DNA from: Desulfurobacterium sp. TC5-1
GTDB taxonomy: Bacteria; Aquificota; Aquificia; Desulfurobacteriales; Desulfurobacteriaceae
Length of the DNA: 64,000 bases
Assembly (NCBI RefSeq): GCF_000421485.1
Contig: NZ_ATXC01000001.1
Location: 744,001 to 808,000, forward strand
Direction: 5' to 3'
Part shown: positions 41,005 to 51,541 of the stretch, one piece after another
Numbering within the stretch: position 1 is the first letter of the stretch
How the letters are laid out: each line of letters starts with the position of its first letter
The notes under the pieces: model-generated
The model's database searches: none
Told to the model about the DNA's origin: nothing
The model's input: the letters and a program-made list of their open reading frames with translations, nothing else
Made by a program: the position numbers and the translations under genes

Positions 41005-41840
41005 AAGAGAAACTTGTAGAAATTCTGAAAATAGAAGACAAAGAGTTTATCGTAAACGTTCTTGTAAACTTTATTAGACAGGAAATAGAAAAGGCAGGCT
41101 TTAAAAAAGCAATAATTGGCGTAAGCGGTGGTGTTGATTCCGCCCTTTCAGCCTTCCTTACTGTAAAAGCTCTTGGCAAAGAAAACGTTATACTTATATC
41201 AATGCCTTACAAAACAAGCGCAAAAGCTTCAATTGAAGATGCAAGATTGGTGGGGCAGATTCTTGGTGCAGAATTTCACGAAATAGATATAACACCTCAA
41301 ATCGATGCGTACTTCCAGCGATTTCCCGAAGCATCAAGACTCCGCCGCGGCAACAAAATGGCAAGGGAAAGAATGTCTATTCTTTACGATTTTGCATACG
41401 ATAACAGAGCCCTTGTCGTTGGGACAAGTAACAAAAGTGAACTTCTTATAGGATACTCCACAAGGTGGGGAGACAGTGCACACGATCTGAATCCTATTGG
41501 AGACCTTTACAAAACCCAAATATGGGAATTGGCAGAATATATTGGTGTTCCTGAAAGAATCGTAAAAAAGAAACCGTCAGCAGACCTCTGGCCGGGACAG
41601 ACTGACGAAGGAGAAATCGGATTTTCATATCACCTTCTTGACCAGATACTGGTAGCATACGTTGACCTGAAAATTAAGAAGGAAGAAATTATAGGCTTCG
41701 GATACGAACCTGAAATCGTTGAAAAAGTGATGAAGATGATTCAACATTCACAGTACAAACGGAAGCTGCCTATCATATGTAAAATTGCACAGAGGACAGT
41801 AGATAAAGACTTCCTCTACTTTAGAGACTGGGGGATATAG
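41001..41840 (+). CDS. nadE: NAD synthetase
   Basis: A 279-aa ATP-pyrophosphatase: P-loop IIGVSGGVDSALSAFL, SNKSELLIGYSTRWGDSAHDLNPIGD and KKPSADLWPGQTDE. It amidates deamido-NAD to NAD. Coupled to the upstream hydrolase gene, which suggests a two-subunit glutamine-dependent enzyme. Confidence 0.93.
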   Translation: MKEKLVEILKIEDKEFIVNVLVNFIRQEIEKAGFKKAIIGVSGGVDSALSAFLTVKALGKENVILISMPYKTSAKASIEDARLVGQILGAEFHEIDITPQIDAYFQRFPEASRLRRGNKMARERMSILYDFAYDNRALVVGTSNKSELLIGYSTRWGDSAHDLNPIGDLYKTQIWELAEYIGVPERIVKKKPSADLWPGQTDEGEIGFSYHLLDQILVAYVDLKIKKEEIIGFGYEPEIVEKVMKMIQHSQYKRKLPIICKIAQRTVDKDFLYFRDWGI

Positions 41841-41842
41841 TT

Positions 41843-43234
41843 ATGCTGGTTGACTTCAAGGAACTTGGTGAATTTGGCGTCAAAGAGCTGCTGAAACGCG
41901 GAGCCGACTTTGCCGACCTTTTCTTTGAAAAAAAGTTTACTTTTACCGCAAAATGTGAAGAAAATCGCATTGAAAACATCTCCAACGGAATAGAAATAGG
42001 CGTTGGAATCAGAATGATAAAAAACTGGAAGACCTACTACGGTTTCACAAATGAAATAACGCAGAAATCCATACTCTCCGTCATAGAAAACTTGGCGGTG
42101 GCGGCCGCTGCTGAAAAAGAGATATCCCTTAATATGACAGTAAAAGAGAAAAGATACCCTGAAATTGTTGACGGTGAAACTGATTTTACAATACCTGTTG
42201 AAGAAAAGATTATGCTCTTAAGGAGAGCAAACTACAGGGCAAGAGAGTGTGGCGACAGAGTCAAACAGGTTACGGTTGTTCTAAAAGATTCTATTCAAGA
42301 GGTAGTTATTGTTAACTCTTTAGGTAAAATTGTTGAAGACATAAGGCCAAGAGTTGTTTTTTATGTATTGGTGGTCGCTTCTGACGGCAGAACCCTTCAA
42401 ACAGGATACGAACCTGCAGGACACCTCGGTGACTATTCTATCTTTGAAAGAATAACACCTGAAGACATTGCACTGAAAGCAGCTGAGAGAGCCATAAAAA
42501 TGCTGTCAGCAAAACCTGCACCTGCCGGGACATTTCCGGTAGTTATATCATCAAAAGCTGGTGGAACAATGGTTCACGAAGCTGTCGGACACGGTCTTGA
42601 AGCAGATCTTGCAAATCAGGGACTTTCTGTATATTCTGGCAAAATTGGTGAAAAAGTTGCGTCTGACCTTGTAACTGTAATCGACGATGGAACACTCAAA
42701 GGAAAATATGGCTCATCTGGATACGATGACGAAGGTGAAGCAACCACAAGAAACATCTTAATAGAAAATGGAATCCTGAAAGGATTTATGTACGACCACC
42801 TTCAAGCCTCAAAAGCAGGACATCATCCAACAGGTAACGGAAGAAGAGAATCTTACATGCATGTGCCTATCCCAAGAATGACAAACACTTTCATAGCACC
42901 TGGTCACGACGATCCTGAAGATATTATAAGCGACACAAAAGAAGGCATCTTAGTCGTGAAAATGGGAGGCGGCCAGGTTAACACAATAAACGGCGACTTT
43001 GTATTTGAAATCTCTGAAGGCTACATGATAGAAAACGGAAAGGTAACATATCCAATAAAAGGTGCATCCCTTATAGGAAATGGACCTGCCGTTCTCCAAA
43101 ATATAGACGCCGTTGGAAACGACTTAGGATTTGCTATAGGAACGTGTGGAAAAGACGGGCAAGGCGTACCAGTTTCAGACGCTCTACCAACAATCAGGAT
43201 AAAAGAGATGACCGTAGGCGGAACTAAAAGCTGA
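41843..43234 (+). CDS. tldD: Metalloprotease TldD
   Basis: A 463-aa TldD: the metal-binding HEAVGHGLEADL (HExxxH) is present with the downstream C-terminal GTCGKDGQGVPVSDALPTIRI. TldD forms a heterodimer with TldE/PmbA to degrade unfolded peptides or process RiPPs; tldE is not in the window. It follows nadE by 2 nt. Confidence 0.9.
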   Translation: MLVDFKELGEFGVKELLKRGADFADLFFEKKFTFTAKCEENRIENISNGIEIGVGIRMIKNWKTYYGFTNEITQKSILSVIENLAVAAAAEKEISLNMTVKEKRYPEIVDGETDFTIPVEEKIMLLRRANYRARECGDRVKQVTVVLKDSIQEVVIVNSLGKIVEDIRPRVVFYVLVVASDGRTLQTGYEPAGHLGDYSIFERITPEDIALKAAERAIKMLSAKPAPAGTFPVVISSKAGGTMVHEAVGHGLEADLANQGLSVYSGKIGEKVASDLVTVIDDGTLKGKYGSSGYDDEGEATTRNILIENGILKGFMYDHLQASKAGHHPTGNGRRESYMHVPIPRMTNTFIAPGHDDPEDIISDTKEGILVVKMGGGQVNTINGDFVFEISEGYMIENGKVTYPIKGASLIGNGPAVLQNIDAVGNDLGFAIGTCGKDGQGVPVSDALPTIRIKEMTVGGTKS

Positions 43235-43237
43235 GAC

Positions 43238-43265
43238 TTGAAATATCAACTCAAGGGTATATAAT
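43238..43265 (+). promoter_or_regulatory. Promoter of rpmI-rplT
   Basis: TTGAAA (43238-43243), 16-nt spacer, TATAAT (43260-43265), then GAAGGAGGCAATTGGC before the rpmI ATG. No L20-binding leader structure is obvious, and infC is absent upstream. Confidence 0.65.
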
Positions 43266-43299
43266 TACTACCGTTTAACTTCCGAAGGAGGCAATTGGC

Positions 43300-43497
43300 A
43301 TGCCAAAGATTAAAACACGCAGGTCAGCAGCCAAGAGAGTAAAGGTAACTGCTACCGGAAAGGTAAAGCACTGGCATCCTAACAAGGGCCACATCCTCAC
43401 CAAGAAAAGCAGAAAGAGAAAGAGAAGACTCAGAAAGGCAGACTACCTTACAGGTGCTCAGGCTGCAAACTACAAAGAGTTAGTGCTCTACAAGTAA
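43300..43497 (+). CDS. rpmI: 50S ribosomal protein L35
   Basis: A 65-aa very basic protein ([25 protein letters not shown]...), full length for L35. Normally it follows infC; here it has its own promoter. It is followed by rplT after 58 nt. Confidence 0.95.
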   Translation: MPKIKTRRSAAKRVKVTATGKVKHWHPNKGHILTKKSRKRKRRLRKADYLTGAQAANYKELVLYK

Positions 43498-43555
43498 GTG
43501 ATGCAACCGGGCATAAGCCTGAAGGCGCCCGTAGCTCGCTAAAAGGAGGAAAGAT

Positions 43556-43903
43556 ATGAGAGTAAAGACAAGCCCAAGAAGGTACAGAAGGAAAAAGCTC
43601 AAAAAGCTCACGAAAGGGTACTTCGGTGCCAAGCACAAGCTTTACAGAACAATGAAAATCCAGGTAATGAAATCTCTCTTTTACGCTTACAGACACAGGA
43701 GAGAAAGAAAGAGAGAATTTAGAAGACTCTGGATTGCAAGAATTAACGCAGCAGTCAGACAGTTTGGTCTAAACTACAGCAGATTCATCAACGGTCTTAA
43801 AAAAGCCGGCATAGAACTTGATAGAAAGGTACTTGCAGACATCGCAGTTAGGGACCCGGAAGGATTTAAGGCTCTTGTTGAAAAAGTTAAAGCAGCTCTT
43901 TAA
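43556..43903 (+). CDS. rplT: 50S ribosomal protein L20
   Basis: A 115-aa basic, helical protein ([21 protein letters not shown] and [19 protein letters not shown]), full length for L20, an early assembly protein of the large subunit. AAAAGGAGGAAAGAT precedes the ATG. Confidence 0.95.
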   Translation: MRVKTSPRRYRRKKLKKLTKGYFGAKHKLYRTMKIQVMKSLFYAYRHRRERKREFRRLWIARINAAVRQFGLNYSRFINGLKKAGIELDRKVLADIAVRDPEGFKALVEKVKAAL

Positions 43904-43911
43904 GATTTGGT

Positions 43912-43929
43912 GGGGAAGGGTCCTTCCCC
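43912..43929 (+). terminator. Hairpin between rplT and pheS
   Basis: GGGGAAGG-GT-CCTTCCCC with a loop that would open to GGGTCC; a short T run (CCTTTAAAC) follows. It may be an intercistronic attenuator or terminator before pheS, 9 nt after the rplT stop. Confidence 0.55.
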
Positions 43930-43960
43930 CCTTTAAACTTCATACAGGATAGAGGGGAAA

Positions 43961-44995
43961 ATGAACCTTGAAACACTCGAAAAACTCAAATCAAAATTCA
44001 TAGAAGAACTTTCAAAAATAGAAAATCTCAAAAGCCTTGACGAACTTAGAGTAAAATACATCGGAAGGAAAGGAGAAGTTACATCGCTCCTCAAAAGAAT
44101 TCCGGAACTGCCACCGGAAGAGAGAAAATCTTTTGGAAAAGCATGCAACGAACTCAAAAAAGAAGTTGAAACGCTATTGCAAAACCGCATAAAAGAACTA
44201 AAAGCAAGAGAGAAAGAGGAAAAACTCAAAAAGGAATTTATAGATATAACACTCCCTGGAAGAAGAATCCCCTCTGGAGCACTTCACCCAATAACAAAAA
44301 CCTTATCAGAAATAACAAAAATATTTACATCTATGGGATTTGCTATCGCAAGCGGTCCAGAAATAGAAACAGACTTTTACAACTTTGAAGCTCTCAATAT
44401 ACCTAAAGGACATCCTGCAAGAGAGATGCAGGACACCTTCTACATAAAAGAAGAGGTGGTTTTAAGAACCCACACATCACCTGTGCAAATTAGAGTCATG
44501 GAATCAACAAATCCTCCAATTCAGATAATAGCACCCGGTAAGGTTTATAGAAAAGACGCAGACCTTACACACACCCCCATGTTCCATCAGGTTGAAGGAC
44601 TTATGGTTGATACATCAGTAACATTTGCAGACCTAAAAGGTGTTCTTGAACTTTTCTTGAGAGAATTCTTCGGTTCTGAAACAAAAGTTAGATTTAGACC
44701 AAGCTTCTTTCCATTTACAGAACCAAGTGCCGAAGTGGATATTGGCTGTGTAATATGCGGTGGCAAAGGCTGTAAAGTATGTAAAGGAACAGGGTGGCTT
44801 GAAGTCCTTGGCTGTGGAATGGTCGACCCTGCAGTGTTCAAGGCAGTAAACATCGATCCCGAAATTTACCAGGGATTCGCCTTTGGAATGGGCGTTGAAA
44901 GACTTACAATGCTCAAATACGGAATAGACGATTTAAGACTTTTCTTTGAAAACGACTTAAGATTCATAAAACAGTTCAAAGGGTTGGAAGTATGA
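43961..44995 (+). CDS. pheS: Phenylalanyl-tRNA synthetase alpha subunit
   Basis: A 344-aa class II subunit: an N-terminal coiled coil, motif 2 around [20 protein letters not shown] and motif 3 [18 protein letters not shown] CxxC...CxxC-like zinc-type insert, [23 protein letters not shown], is typical of bacterial PheS variants. It overlaps pheT by 4 nt. Confidence 0.95.
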   Translation: MNLETLEKLKSKFIEELSKIENLKSLDELRVKYIGRKGEVTSLLKRIPELPPEERKSFGKACNELKKEVETLLQNRIKELKAREKEEKLKKEFIDITLPGRRIPSGALHPITKTLSEITKIFTSMGFAIASGPEIETDFYNFEALNIPKGHPAREMQDTFYIKEEVVLRTHTSPVQIRVMESTNPPIQIIAPGKVYRKDADLTHTPMFHQVEGLMVDTSVTFADLKGVLELFLREFFGSETKVRFRPSFFPFTEPSAEVDIGCVICGGKGCKVCKGTGWLEVLGCGMVDPAVFKAVNIDPEIYQGFAFGMGVERLTMLKYGIDDLRLFFENDLRFIKQFKGLEV

Positions 44996-47379
44996 GAATA
45001 ACGTACAACTGGTTAAAAGAGTTCATAGATATTGAAGACCTATCTCCGCAGGAAGTTGCGGACATTATGACAGACATAGGTATAGAGGTTGATTCTGTTA
45101 CCTATGCAGGAAAAGATATAGAAAAGGTCGTTATAGGTAAAATACTAACCATTGAAAAACATCCAAACGCTGACAAGTTAAAAATCTGTCAGGTAGATGT
45201 TGGAGACACCGTTCTTCAAATCGTAACAGGTGCCGATAACATATTTGAAGGCGCTGTTATCCCTGTAGCCCTTCACGGTTCAAAGCTTCCAATAGGTATA
45301 AGAATCAAAAAAAGCAAACTCAGAGGCGTTGAATCAAACGGAATGCTCTGCTCAGAGGAAGAACTTGGACTTACTACCCATTCCGAAGGGATAATGATCC
45401 TTCCCGAAGATGCAGGACTTCAGATCGGGGAAGATGCGGTAAAAGCTTTAGGACTTGATGACTGGATAATAGAATACGAAATAACAACCAACCGTCCAGA
45501 TGCTCTAAGTGTGCTTGGCATTGCAAGAGAACTTAAAAGCGTATTGGGCAGAGAAATTGTACTGCCGGAGACTTCTTTCTCAACCATTGATGAAAATGCT
45601 TTAGACGCTCTTACACTTTCAGTGAAGGATGAAGTTGCCTGCCCAAGGTACGACGGTTTTGTTGCAAGAAACGTAAAAGTTAAACAATCACCTCTCTTCA
45701 TGCAGATGAGGCTTTACAAGGTTGGATTAAGACCCATAAACAACGTTGTTGACATAACAAACTACGTTCTCTACGAATTAGGTCAGCCAATGCATGCTTT
45801 TGATGCCGACAAACTAACTGAAAACACAATCATTGTTAGAAGGGCAAAGGACGGTGAAACAATCGTAACGCTTGACGGAATTGAGAGAAAACTCACTTCA
45901 GAAGACTTAGTAATAGCAGACGCGGAAAGACCTGTGGCTCTTGCAGGCATAATGGGCGGGGAAGATTCAGGTGTTACATTCAACACCGACAGAATTGTTC
46001 TTGAAAGTGCACATTTTGAACCGCTAACAATCAGGAAAACAGCAAAAAGGTTGGGTATCTCAACTGACGCCTCTTACAGATTTGAAAGAGGTGCGGACAT
46101 AGAAGCAACAATCTGTGCAGCTGAAAGGGCACTTCACCTCCTTCAAAAATTCGCAGATGCCGAAATCTACTCTGGAAAAGTGGAATTCTATCCAAAACCT
46201 TACACACCTAAAGTCATCGTTTTCAATCCGGAGAAAGTTAAAAAGCTTATTGGAGTTGACATCCCACCGAGAAAATCCTTTGAAATCCTTAACTCCTTGG
46301 GTTTCCCTGTTAAGAAAGAACAGGACTACATTATCGTAAAAGTGCCGTCCTGGAGAAAGTACGACGTCTCAAGGGAAGTAGACCTCATAGAAGAGGTTGT
46401 CCGCATCTACGGAATGAAAAAGATAGAAAGCACCTATCCGCTTTTGCATTCTAACGTAGAAAGGCCCCGTAGATTTGACAACATAATGAAAACAAAAGAG
46501 TTCCTATCCGCAAAAGGATTGAACGAAGCGATAAACTACAGTTTCATCGGAAAGAAACTTTACGACGCGTTCGGTCTTGATTTTGAAAACCTTATCAAAA
46601 TATCCAACCCTCTGTCAGAAGAATGGGTTGGAATGAGAGACCTTTTAACTCCTTCACTGGTTAACAACTGCGTTCAAAATGTTAAAAGAAACGAAAAAAA
46701 CGTGGCCCTATTTGAAGTTTCTGTTGTATTTGAAAACGTTGGAAAAGAACTTCCTGATGAAAAATTACACGCCGCTTTCCTGCTCTCAGGAAAACTTCCT
46801 GAAGGAATTTACAATGAAAGGGAAGTTGATTTCTACGACATTAAAGGAATAGCAGAAGAACTTATAGAATACTTTGGTCTAAAAGCTGAATTTGAAAGGT
46901 CAGAAGAGAAATTTCTCCACCCGGGACAATCTGCAAACATCGTAATAAATGGTGAAAAAGCAGGATTTATAGGCAGAATTCATCCTGATATTGAAGAGAA
47001 CATGGGGATAAAACAACCTGTTTTTGCAGGTGAAATAGTTCTTGAAAAGCTTTTTGAACTTGCGGGCAAGGAAAAGAAAAGCTTTAAAAAACTTCCTAAA
47101 TTCCCACCTGTAACAAGAGATATAGCTGTTTTGGTAGACAGGGAAATACCCGCATCAAAAGTTGAAGAGATTATTAAAAAAGCAGCTGGAAAACTTCTTG
47201 AAAAGATAAAACTGTTTGACGTTTATGAAGGAGAAAACATTCCAGAGGGCAAAAAAAGCTTAGCATTCTCACTTATTTTCAGGTCACCTCAAAAAACATT
47301 GTCAGATGAGGAAGTTTCTCGTATAATAGATAAAGTAGTTAAAAAACTCAGTGAGTCCAACATCACCATAAGGGCATAA
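44992..47379 (+). CDS. pheT: Phenylalanyl-tRNA synthetase beta subunit
   Basis: A 795-aa subunit: N-terminal EMAP-like tRNA-binding domain ([26 protein letters not shown]), B3/B4 editing domain, B5, and a C-terminal ferredoxin-fold anticodon-binding domain ([21 protein letters not shown]). Full length. Operon with pheS and zapA. Confidence 0.95.
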   Translation: MRITYNWLKEFIDIEDLSPQEVADIMTDIGIEVDSVTYAGKDIEKVVIGKILTIEKHPNADKLKICQVDVGDTVLQIVTGADNIFEGAVIPVALHGSKLPIGIRIKKSKLRGVESNGMLCSEEELGLTTHSEGIMILPEDAGLQIGEDAVKALGLDDWIIEYEITTNRPDALSVLGIARELKSVLGREIVLPETSFSTIDENALDALTLSVKDEVACPRYDGFVARNVKVKQSPLFMQMRLYKVGLRPINNVVDITNYVLYELGQPMHAFDADKLTENTIIVRRAKDGETIVTLDGIERKLTSEDLVIADAERPVALAGIMGGEDSGVTFNTDRIVLESAHFEPLTIRKTAKRLGISTDASYRFERGADIEATICAAERALHLLQKFADAEIYSGKVEFYPKPYTPKVIVFNPEKVKKLIGVDIPPRKSFEILNSLGFPVKKEQDYIIVKVPSWRKYDVSREVDLIEEVVRIYGMKKIESTYPLLHSNVERPRRFDNIMKTKEFLSAKGLNEAINYSFIGKKLYDAFGLDFENLIKISNPLSEEWVGMRDLLTPSLVNNCVQNVKRNEKNVALFEVSVVFENVGKELPDEKLHAAFLLSGKLPEGIYNEREVDFYDIKGIAEELIEYFGLKAEFERSEEKFLHPGQSANIVINGEKAGFIGRIHPDIEENMGIKQPVFAGEIVLEKLFELAGKEKKSFKKLPKFPPVTRDIAVLVDREIPASKVEEIIKKAAGKLLEKIKLFDVYEGENIPEGKKSLAFSLIFRSPQKTLSDEEVSRIIDKVVKKLSESNITIRA

Positions 47380-47392
47380 GAGGAAGTGGAAA

Positions 47393-47692
47393 GTGGCAAA
47401 TTTGCCAAACACAGTTGAGATAATTATCTCCGGCAGGAGATTTACCATAAGGACAGACAAAGATCCTGAGTACGTAAGGCATCTTGGTATTAAACTTGAG
47501 AAGATGCTGGATCGTATAAGAGCTGGCAACAATCGTATAACCTATGACAAAGCTTTAATAATAGCCTGTCTCTACCTGCTTGATGAGAATGAATCTCTCA
47601 GAGAACAGATAAGGGATCTTGGCATTGAAATTCAGCGGCTACATGAAGAAGGTGCCAAGATTCTAATCAACTCAAGAAAAATAGCGCCTTAA
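47393..47692 (+). CDS. zapA: Cell division protein ZapA
   Basis: A 99-aa ZapA: VEIIISGRRFTIRTDKDPEYVRHLG head domain and a C-terminal coiled coil (DENESLREQIRDLGIEIQRL). It crosslinks FtsZ filaments at the division ring. Start is GTG at 47393 with GAGGAAGTGGAAA upstream. It keeps the conserved zapA-5-FCL neighbourhood, but the 35-nt gap is too small for the 6S RNA often found there. Confidence 0.85.
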   Translation: MANLPNTVEIIISGRRFTIRTDKDPEYVRHLGIKLEKMLDRIRAGNNRITYDKALIIACLYLLDENESLREQIRDLGIEIQRLHEEGAKILINSRKIAP

Positions 47693-47727
47693 CTTTTCCC
47701 TTCCCCTTATGCCCCGAAAGGGGTAAC

Positions 47728-48291
47728 ATGAAAGCGAAGAAAGCAGCATTAAGGCATAAGATAAAAGGGAAACGGCTATTACTTGACAGGAAAGAAGCCG
47801 AAGCAAAAAGCAAAATTATATGTAAAAAGCTTTTAACCATTGATGCTGTCAGAAAGCACAGAAGCTTTCTTCTCTACTATCCCTTCAAAAACGAGGTTTC
47901 GCTACTTTCACTCTTCAACGAACTTAAAAAAGCCGGCAAATCTGTGCTATTTCCAAAAGTTTCTGGAAAAGAGTTGATACCGGTAAAGGTCAACTCTTTA
48001 AACGAACTTTCTCCTGGATACATGGGAATTTTAGAACCACCTGAAACAGGTAGAAAAGAAAAGCCAGAAGTTGTGTTTGTACCGGGAATTGCCTTTGACC
48101 TTCAATGCTACAGACTCGGTTACGGAGGTGGATTCTACGACCGTTTTCTGTCAGGAAAAGAATACTTCACAATCGGTGTCTGCTTCGACTTCCAGATAGT
48201 TGAAAAACTTCCTGTTGAACCGTTTGATGTACCTGTAAAACTTGTAGTATCCGAAAAAAGAACAATAAGGAGGAAAGAATGGAACTGTTAA
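47728..48291 (+). CDS. 5-formyltetrahydrofolate cyclo-ligase
   Basis: A 187-aa 5-FCL (YgfA/MTHFS): [18 protein letters not shown], and the signature [23 protein letters not shown]. It makes 5,10-methenyl-H4F from 5-formyl-H4F with ATP. Methenyl-H4F is also the presumed substrate of HmdII. It overlaps rny by 13 nt. Confidence 0.9.
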   Translation: MKAKKAALRHKIKGKRLLLDRKEAEAKSKIICKKLLTIDAVRKHRSFLLYYPFKNEVSLLSLFNELKKAGKSVLFPKVSGKELIPVKVNSLNELSPGYMGILEPPETGRKEKPEVVFVPGIAFDLQCYRLGYGGGFYDRFLSGKEYFTIGVCFDFQIVEKLPVEPFDVPVKLVVSEKRTIRRKEWNC

Positions 48292-49952
48292 TGATAGTTG
48301 CACTATCAATCATCGCCGGTTTTGGTACCGGTTTCGTAGTAGGTGCAAAAAAAGAAAAGGGCGAGATCGAAAGAATCAGAGAACAGATAAGAAATGAAGC
48401 CAAAGAAGAGGCTGAAAGGCTGATAAAAAGGGCTAAAGAAGAGGCCGAAGACATAAAAAGAAAGGCAGAAACAATCCTTAAAGAAGCCCAATCAAAGGTA
48501 GATGAAATCAGAAGAGAAGCGCTCCTTCACGCAAAAGAGAAAGTCCAACTTGAGAAAGAGAGAATAGAAGAAGAACTCAAAGAAAAGAAAAGGGAGCTTC
48601 AGGAATTTGAGAAAAGACTTTTAAAGAGGGAAGAATTTTTAGACAAGAGGGAAACATCTCTTGACAAGAGGGAAGAAAACCTTGACAGAAGGGCTGAATT
48701 TCTTGAAAGAGTTGAAAAAGAGCTGGAAGAGAGGAAAACTGAACTTCAACAGTTGGAGGAGAAACTTTCAGAAAAAGAAATTGAACTTGCAAGGCTTATA
48801 GAAAGTGAAATCCAGAAACTTGAAGAAATTTCAGGAATGACAAAGGAAGAAGCAGAAGAAGAACTTTTAAGAAGAATGGAAGATGAAGTCAAAAGAGAAC
48901 TTGCGGTAAGATACAAAAAAATGGAAGAAGAGTTTGAATTCATGGCAGAAAGGCGTGCCAGAAGGATTCTCTCAACAGCCATACAGAGACTTGCAACAGA
49001 ACACGTCGCAGAAACAACCGTTGCTGTAGTTGACCTTCCAAACAACGAAATGAAAGGAAGAATCATCGGTAGAGAGGGAAGAAACATCCGAGCCTTTGAA
49101 CTTGCAACAGGCGTTGACCTGATCATTGACGATACACCAGAAGCGGTTGCAATATCATGCTTTGACCCTGTAAGGAGAGAAGTTGCCAGGATAGCACTTG
49201 AAAGGCTTGTAGCAGACGGTAGAATTCATCCTGCGAGAATTGAAGAAGTTGTAGAAAAGGTTAGAGAAGAGATAGAACAGGAAATCATCGCCACAGGGGA
49301 AGAAACACTGTTTGAACTTGGTATCTCTAACGTCCATCCTGAACTGATTAAACTCCTTGGTAGTTTGAAATTCAGAACAAGCTATGGACAAAACGTCCTT
49401 CAGCACGTTAAAGAGGTTGCATATCTTGCCTCTATGCTTGCCGCCGAAATAGGTGCTGATGTTGAAATGGCAAAGAGAGCAGGCCTGTTCCACGACATAG
49501 GAAAAGCTGTTTCTCATGAAACAGAAGGTTCCCACGCTGCTGTAGGTGCAGAGATTCTCAAAAGGTACGGTGAACCTGACGAAGTAATCAACGCAGCCGC
49601 TTCCCACCACGGAGAGGTTGAAGCAAAGTATGTTGAAGCAGTCTTAGCACAGGTGGGAGACGCACTATCCGCTGCAAGACCTGGTGCAAGAAGAGAAAGC
49701 CTTGAAGCCTACATCAAGAGAATAGAGAAGCTTGAAAGCATCGCTGAATCATTCCCTGGCGTTTCAAAGGCATTTGCGATACAGGCAGGTAGAGAAGTTA
49801 GAATCATGGTAGAACATGATAAGATTACAGACGAAGAAGCTGCCCTGCTTGCCCATCAGATAGCAAAGAGGATAGAAGAAGAGGTTCAGTATCCTGGGCA
49901 GATTAAAATAACTGTTATCAGAGAAACCCGTGCTGTCGATTACGCAAAGTAA
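48279..49952 (+). CDS. rny: Ribonuclease Y
   Basis: A 557-aa RNase Y: N-terminal membrane helix ([20 protein letters not shown]), a long coiled coil (~25-200), a KH domain ([25 protein letters not shown]) and an HD domain with [12 protein letters not shown]. It starts mRNA decay at the membrane. Full length. Confidence 0.95.
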   Translation: MELLMIVALSIIAGFGTGFVVGAKKEKGEIERIREQIRNEAKEEAERLIKRAKEEAEDIKRKAETILKEAQSKVDEIRREALLHAKEKVQLEKERIEEELKEKKRELQEFEKRLLKREEFLDKRETSLDKREENLDRRAEFLERVEKELEERKTELQQLEEKLSEKEIELARLIESEIQKLEEISGMTKEEAEEELLRRMEDEVKRELAVRYKKMEEEFEFMAERRARRILSTAIQRLATEHVAETTVAVVDLPNNEMKGRIIGREGRNIRAFELATGVDLIIDDTPEAVAISCFDPVRREVARIALERLVADGRIHPARIEEVVEKVREEIEQEIIATGEETLFELGISNVHPELIKLLGSLKFRTSYGQNVLQHVKEVAYLASMLAAEIGADVEMAKRAGLFHDIGKAVSHETEGSHAAVGAEILKRYGEPDEVINAAASHHGEVEAKYVEAVLAQVGDALSAARPGARRESLEAYIKRIEKLESIAESFPGVSKAFAIQAGREVRIMVEHDKITDEEAALLAHQIAKRIEEEVQYPGQIKITVIRETRAVDYAK

Positions 49953-49963
49953 AGAGGTAAAAG

Positions 49964-50917
49964 ATGCTCAAGAAGCTGGACGAACAGGTAAAGAAAGACT
50001 TTAAAGAATACTTCCAGGATAGAGACTACGGCGTGATAGCCGTAACGGAAGAGGATGCGATAAGAGTCTTCGCAATAAAAACAACAAACCTAACAGAGAT
50101 AGCCCGTCTAAAACACGGGCTATCTCCACTTTCAACGGTAGTTTTAGGTAGAGCAATGGCAGGCACAATACTCCTTACAACGCTTATAAAACATGGAACG
50201 GAACAGAGAATCCTTTTAAGAATAGAAGGTAATGGCCCTGCAGGTCTTGTTGTAGCTGAAGCAAACGGAAAAGGCGAAGTCAGAGGATTCATTCAGAATA
50301 AACAGATAGAAACAGCTACAAAAACTGTCAACGGAAAGAAAAAGTTTGACGTTAGAAGTGCTGTGGGAAAGGGAACGCTAACGGTTGTAAAAGATCTGGG
50401 ATTGAAAACACCTTACGAAAGCTCCGTTCCTCTCATATCAGGGGAAATAGCAGAAGACATAGCTTACTACCTTTTAAAATCTGAGCAGATACCTTCAGCA
50501 GTCTCATTAGGTGTCCTTATCGGAAAAGACGGAAAAGTCAAAACAGCTGGCGGATTTTTGGTTCAACCACTGCCAGGGGCAAAAGAAGAAAACATCGCAA
50601 AGATAGAAGAAACTGTTAAAAACCTTCCCCCGGTAACCGAAATGCTAACATCCGGTAAAAGACCTGAAGACATCATAGAGGAGGTATTAAAAGGATTTAG
50701 AGTAAAAGTTTTAGCCCTGAAAGAGCTCTCATTCAGGTGCAGATGTTCAAAAGAAACAGCCATGCAAAGTTTAATGATGTTACCCATTGAAGAACTTGAA
50801 CAGCTCATAAAAGAGGGAGGAGCAAAGATAACCTGCAACTTCTGTTCCACCGTTTACTACTTTACTCCCGAAGAGATAAAAAATGTTATAAAATTAAAAG
50901 AGACAGGTGACAACTAA
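49964..50917 (+). CDS. hslO: Hsp33 redox chaperone
   Basis: A 317-aa Hsp33: the N-terminal substrate-binding domain (ARLKHGLSPLSTVVLGRAMAG, GNGPAGLVVAEANGKGEVRGF) and the C-terminal redox zinc switch CRC...CNFC (FRCRCSKETAM, ITCNFCSTVYYF). Oxidation releases zinc and activates holdase activity. In an anaerobe this serves oxidative shock. Confidence 0.93.
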   Translation: MLKKLDEQVKKDFKEYFQDRDYGVIAVTEEDAIRVFAIKTTNLTEIARLKHGLSPLSTVVLGRAMAGTILLTTLIKHGTEQRILLRIEGNGPAGLVVAEANGKGEVRGFIQNKQIETATKTVNGKKKFDVRSAVGKGTLTVVKDLGLKTPYESSVPLISGEIAEDIAYYLLKSEQIPSAVSLGVLIGKDGKVKTAGGFLVQPLPGAKEENIAKIEETVKNLPPVTEMLTSGKRPEDIIEEVLKGFRVKVLALKELSFRCRCSKETAMQSLMMLPIEELEQLIKEGGAKITCNFCSTVYYFTPEEIKNVIKLKETGDN

Positions 50918-50934
50918 ACTGGATAGAGGGCTTT

Positions 50935-51522
50935 ATGAAAACCATTGCTTTTCTCACTCTGGATATACCTTCTCTACCGAAAGCCGACTTCCCAATTAAT
51001 GTTGAATTTGAAGGAGAAAAAGTAGTTGTTCCAGCAACTAAAATTCTCCGTTTCATTGATACCTCAAAAGGATTGAAACTTATAGACACACAAAACAAGG
51101 TTCAAGTTTACGACATAAAATCTATAAATGGCAACATTTTAAATGTAGAAAAAGTTACAGTTTTTGAAAATAGAAGGAAATCGATAAGACTCCCCTTTAT
51201 AGGTAGATACAAGGGCTTTTTTGTATCTTCAATAAACGATGTTCCTGACATCTATAAGCTTAGAGATATTTCTTTTGAGGCAATTGCCGTTGAAACGGTA
51301 GGCGATTCAGTTCCTGCATTTCCCGAAAACAAAGAGATAAACGGCAGGCTATACTTTCCCGCAATGGGTGTGAAATCTCCTGTCCTACCCTTCTACATTA
51401 TAAGAGCAACAGAGAAACTTGCCGTATTTGGATTTGAAGGAAAGACAGAATTCGCAAAAGAGCTTATGCTAAACCTCACGATAGAACTCAAACACCTTCT
51501 CAAAAACGCAAAAATTACCTGA
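50935..51522 (+). CDS. PilZ-like domain protein
   Basis: A 195-aa protein. ENRRKSIRLPF has the RxxxR spacing of the c-di-GMP-binding PilZ motif, and 27 or so residues on, LRDISFEAIAV resembles the D/NxSxxG strand, but Ala replaces the Gly. The N-terminal ~70 residues are a separate beta-rich domain. Binding of c-di-GMP is therefore possible but not assured. Between hslO and purB, with a short gap on each side. Confidence 0.55.
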   Translation: MKTIAFLTLDIPSLPKADFPINVEFEGEKVVVPATKILRFIDTSKGLKLIDTQNKVQVYDIKSINGNILNVEKVTVFENRRKSIRLPFIGRYKGFFVSSINDVPDIYKLRDISFEAIAVETVGDSVPAFPENKEINGRLYFPAMGVKSPVLPFYIIRATEKLAVFGFEGKTEFAKELMLNLTIELKHLLKNAKIT

Positions 51523-51541
51523 AAAGAAAAACGGAGGTCAA

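Noticed and set aside
47693-47727. 6S RNA gene between zapA and 5-FCL
   Set aside because: The gap is only 35 nt; it holds a short CCCCT...AGGGG stem and no room for 6S RNA.
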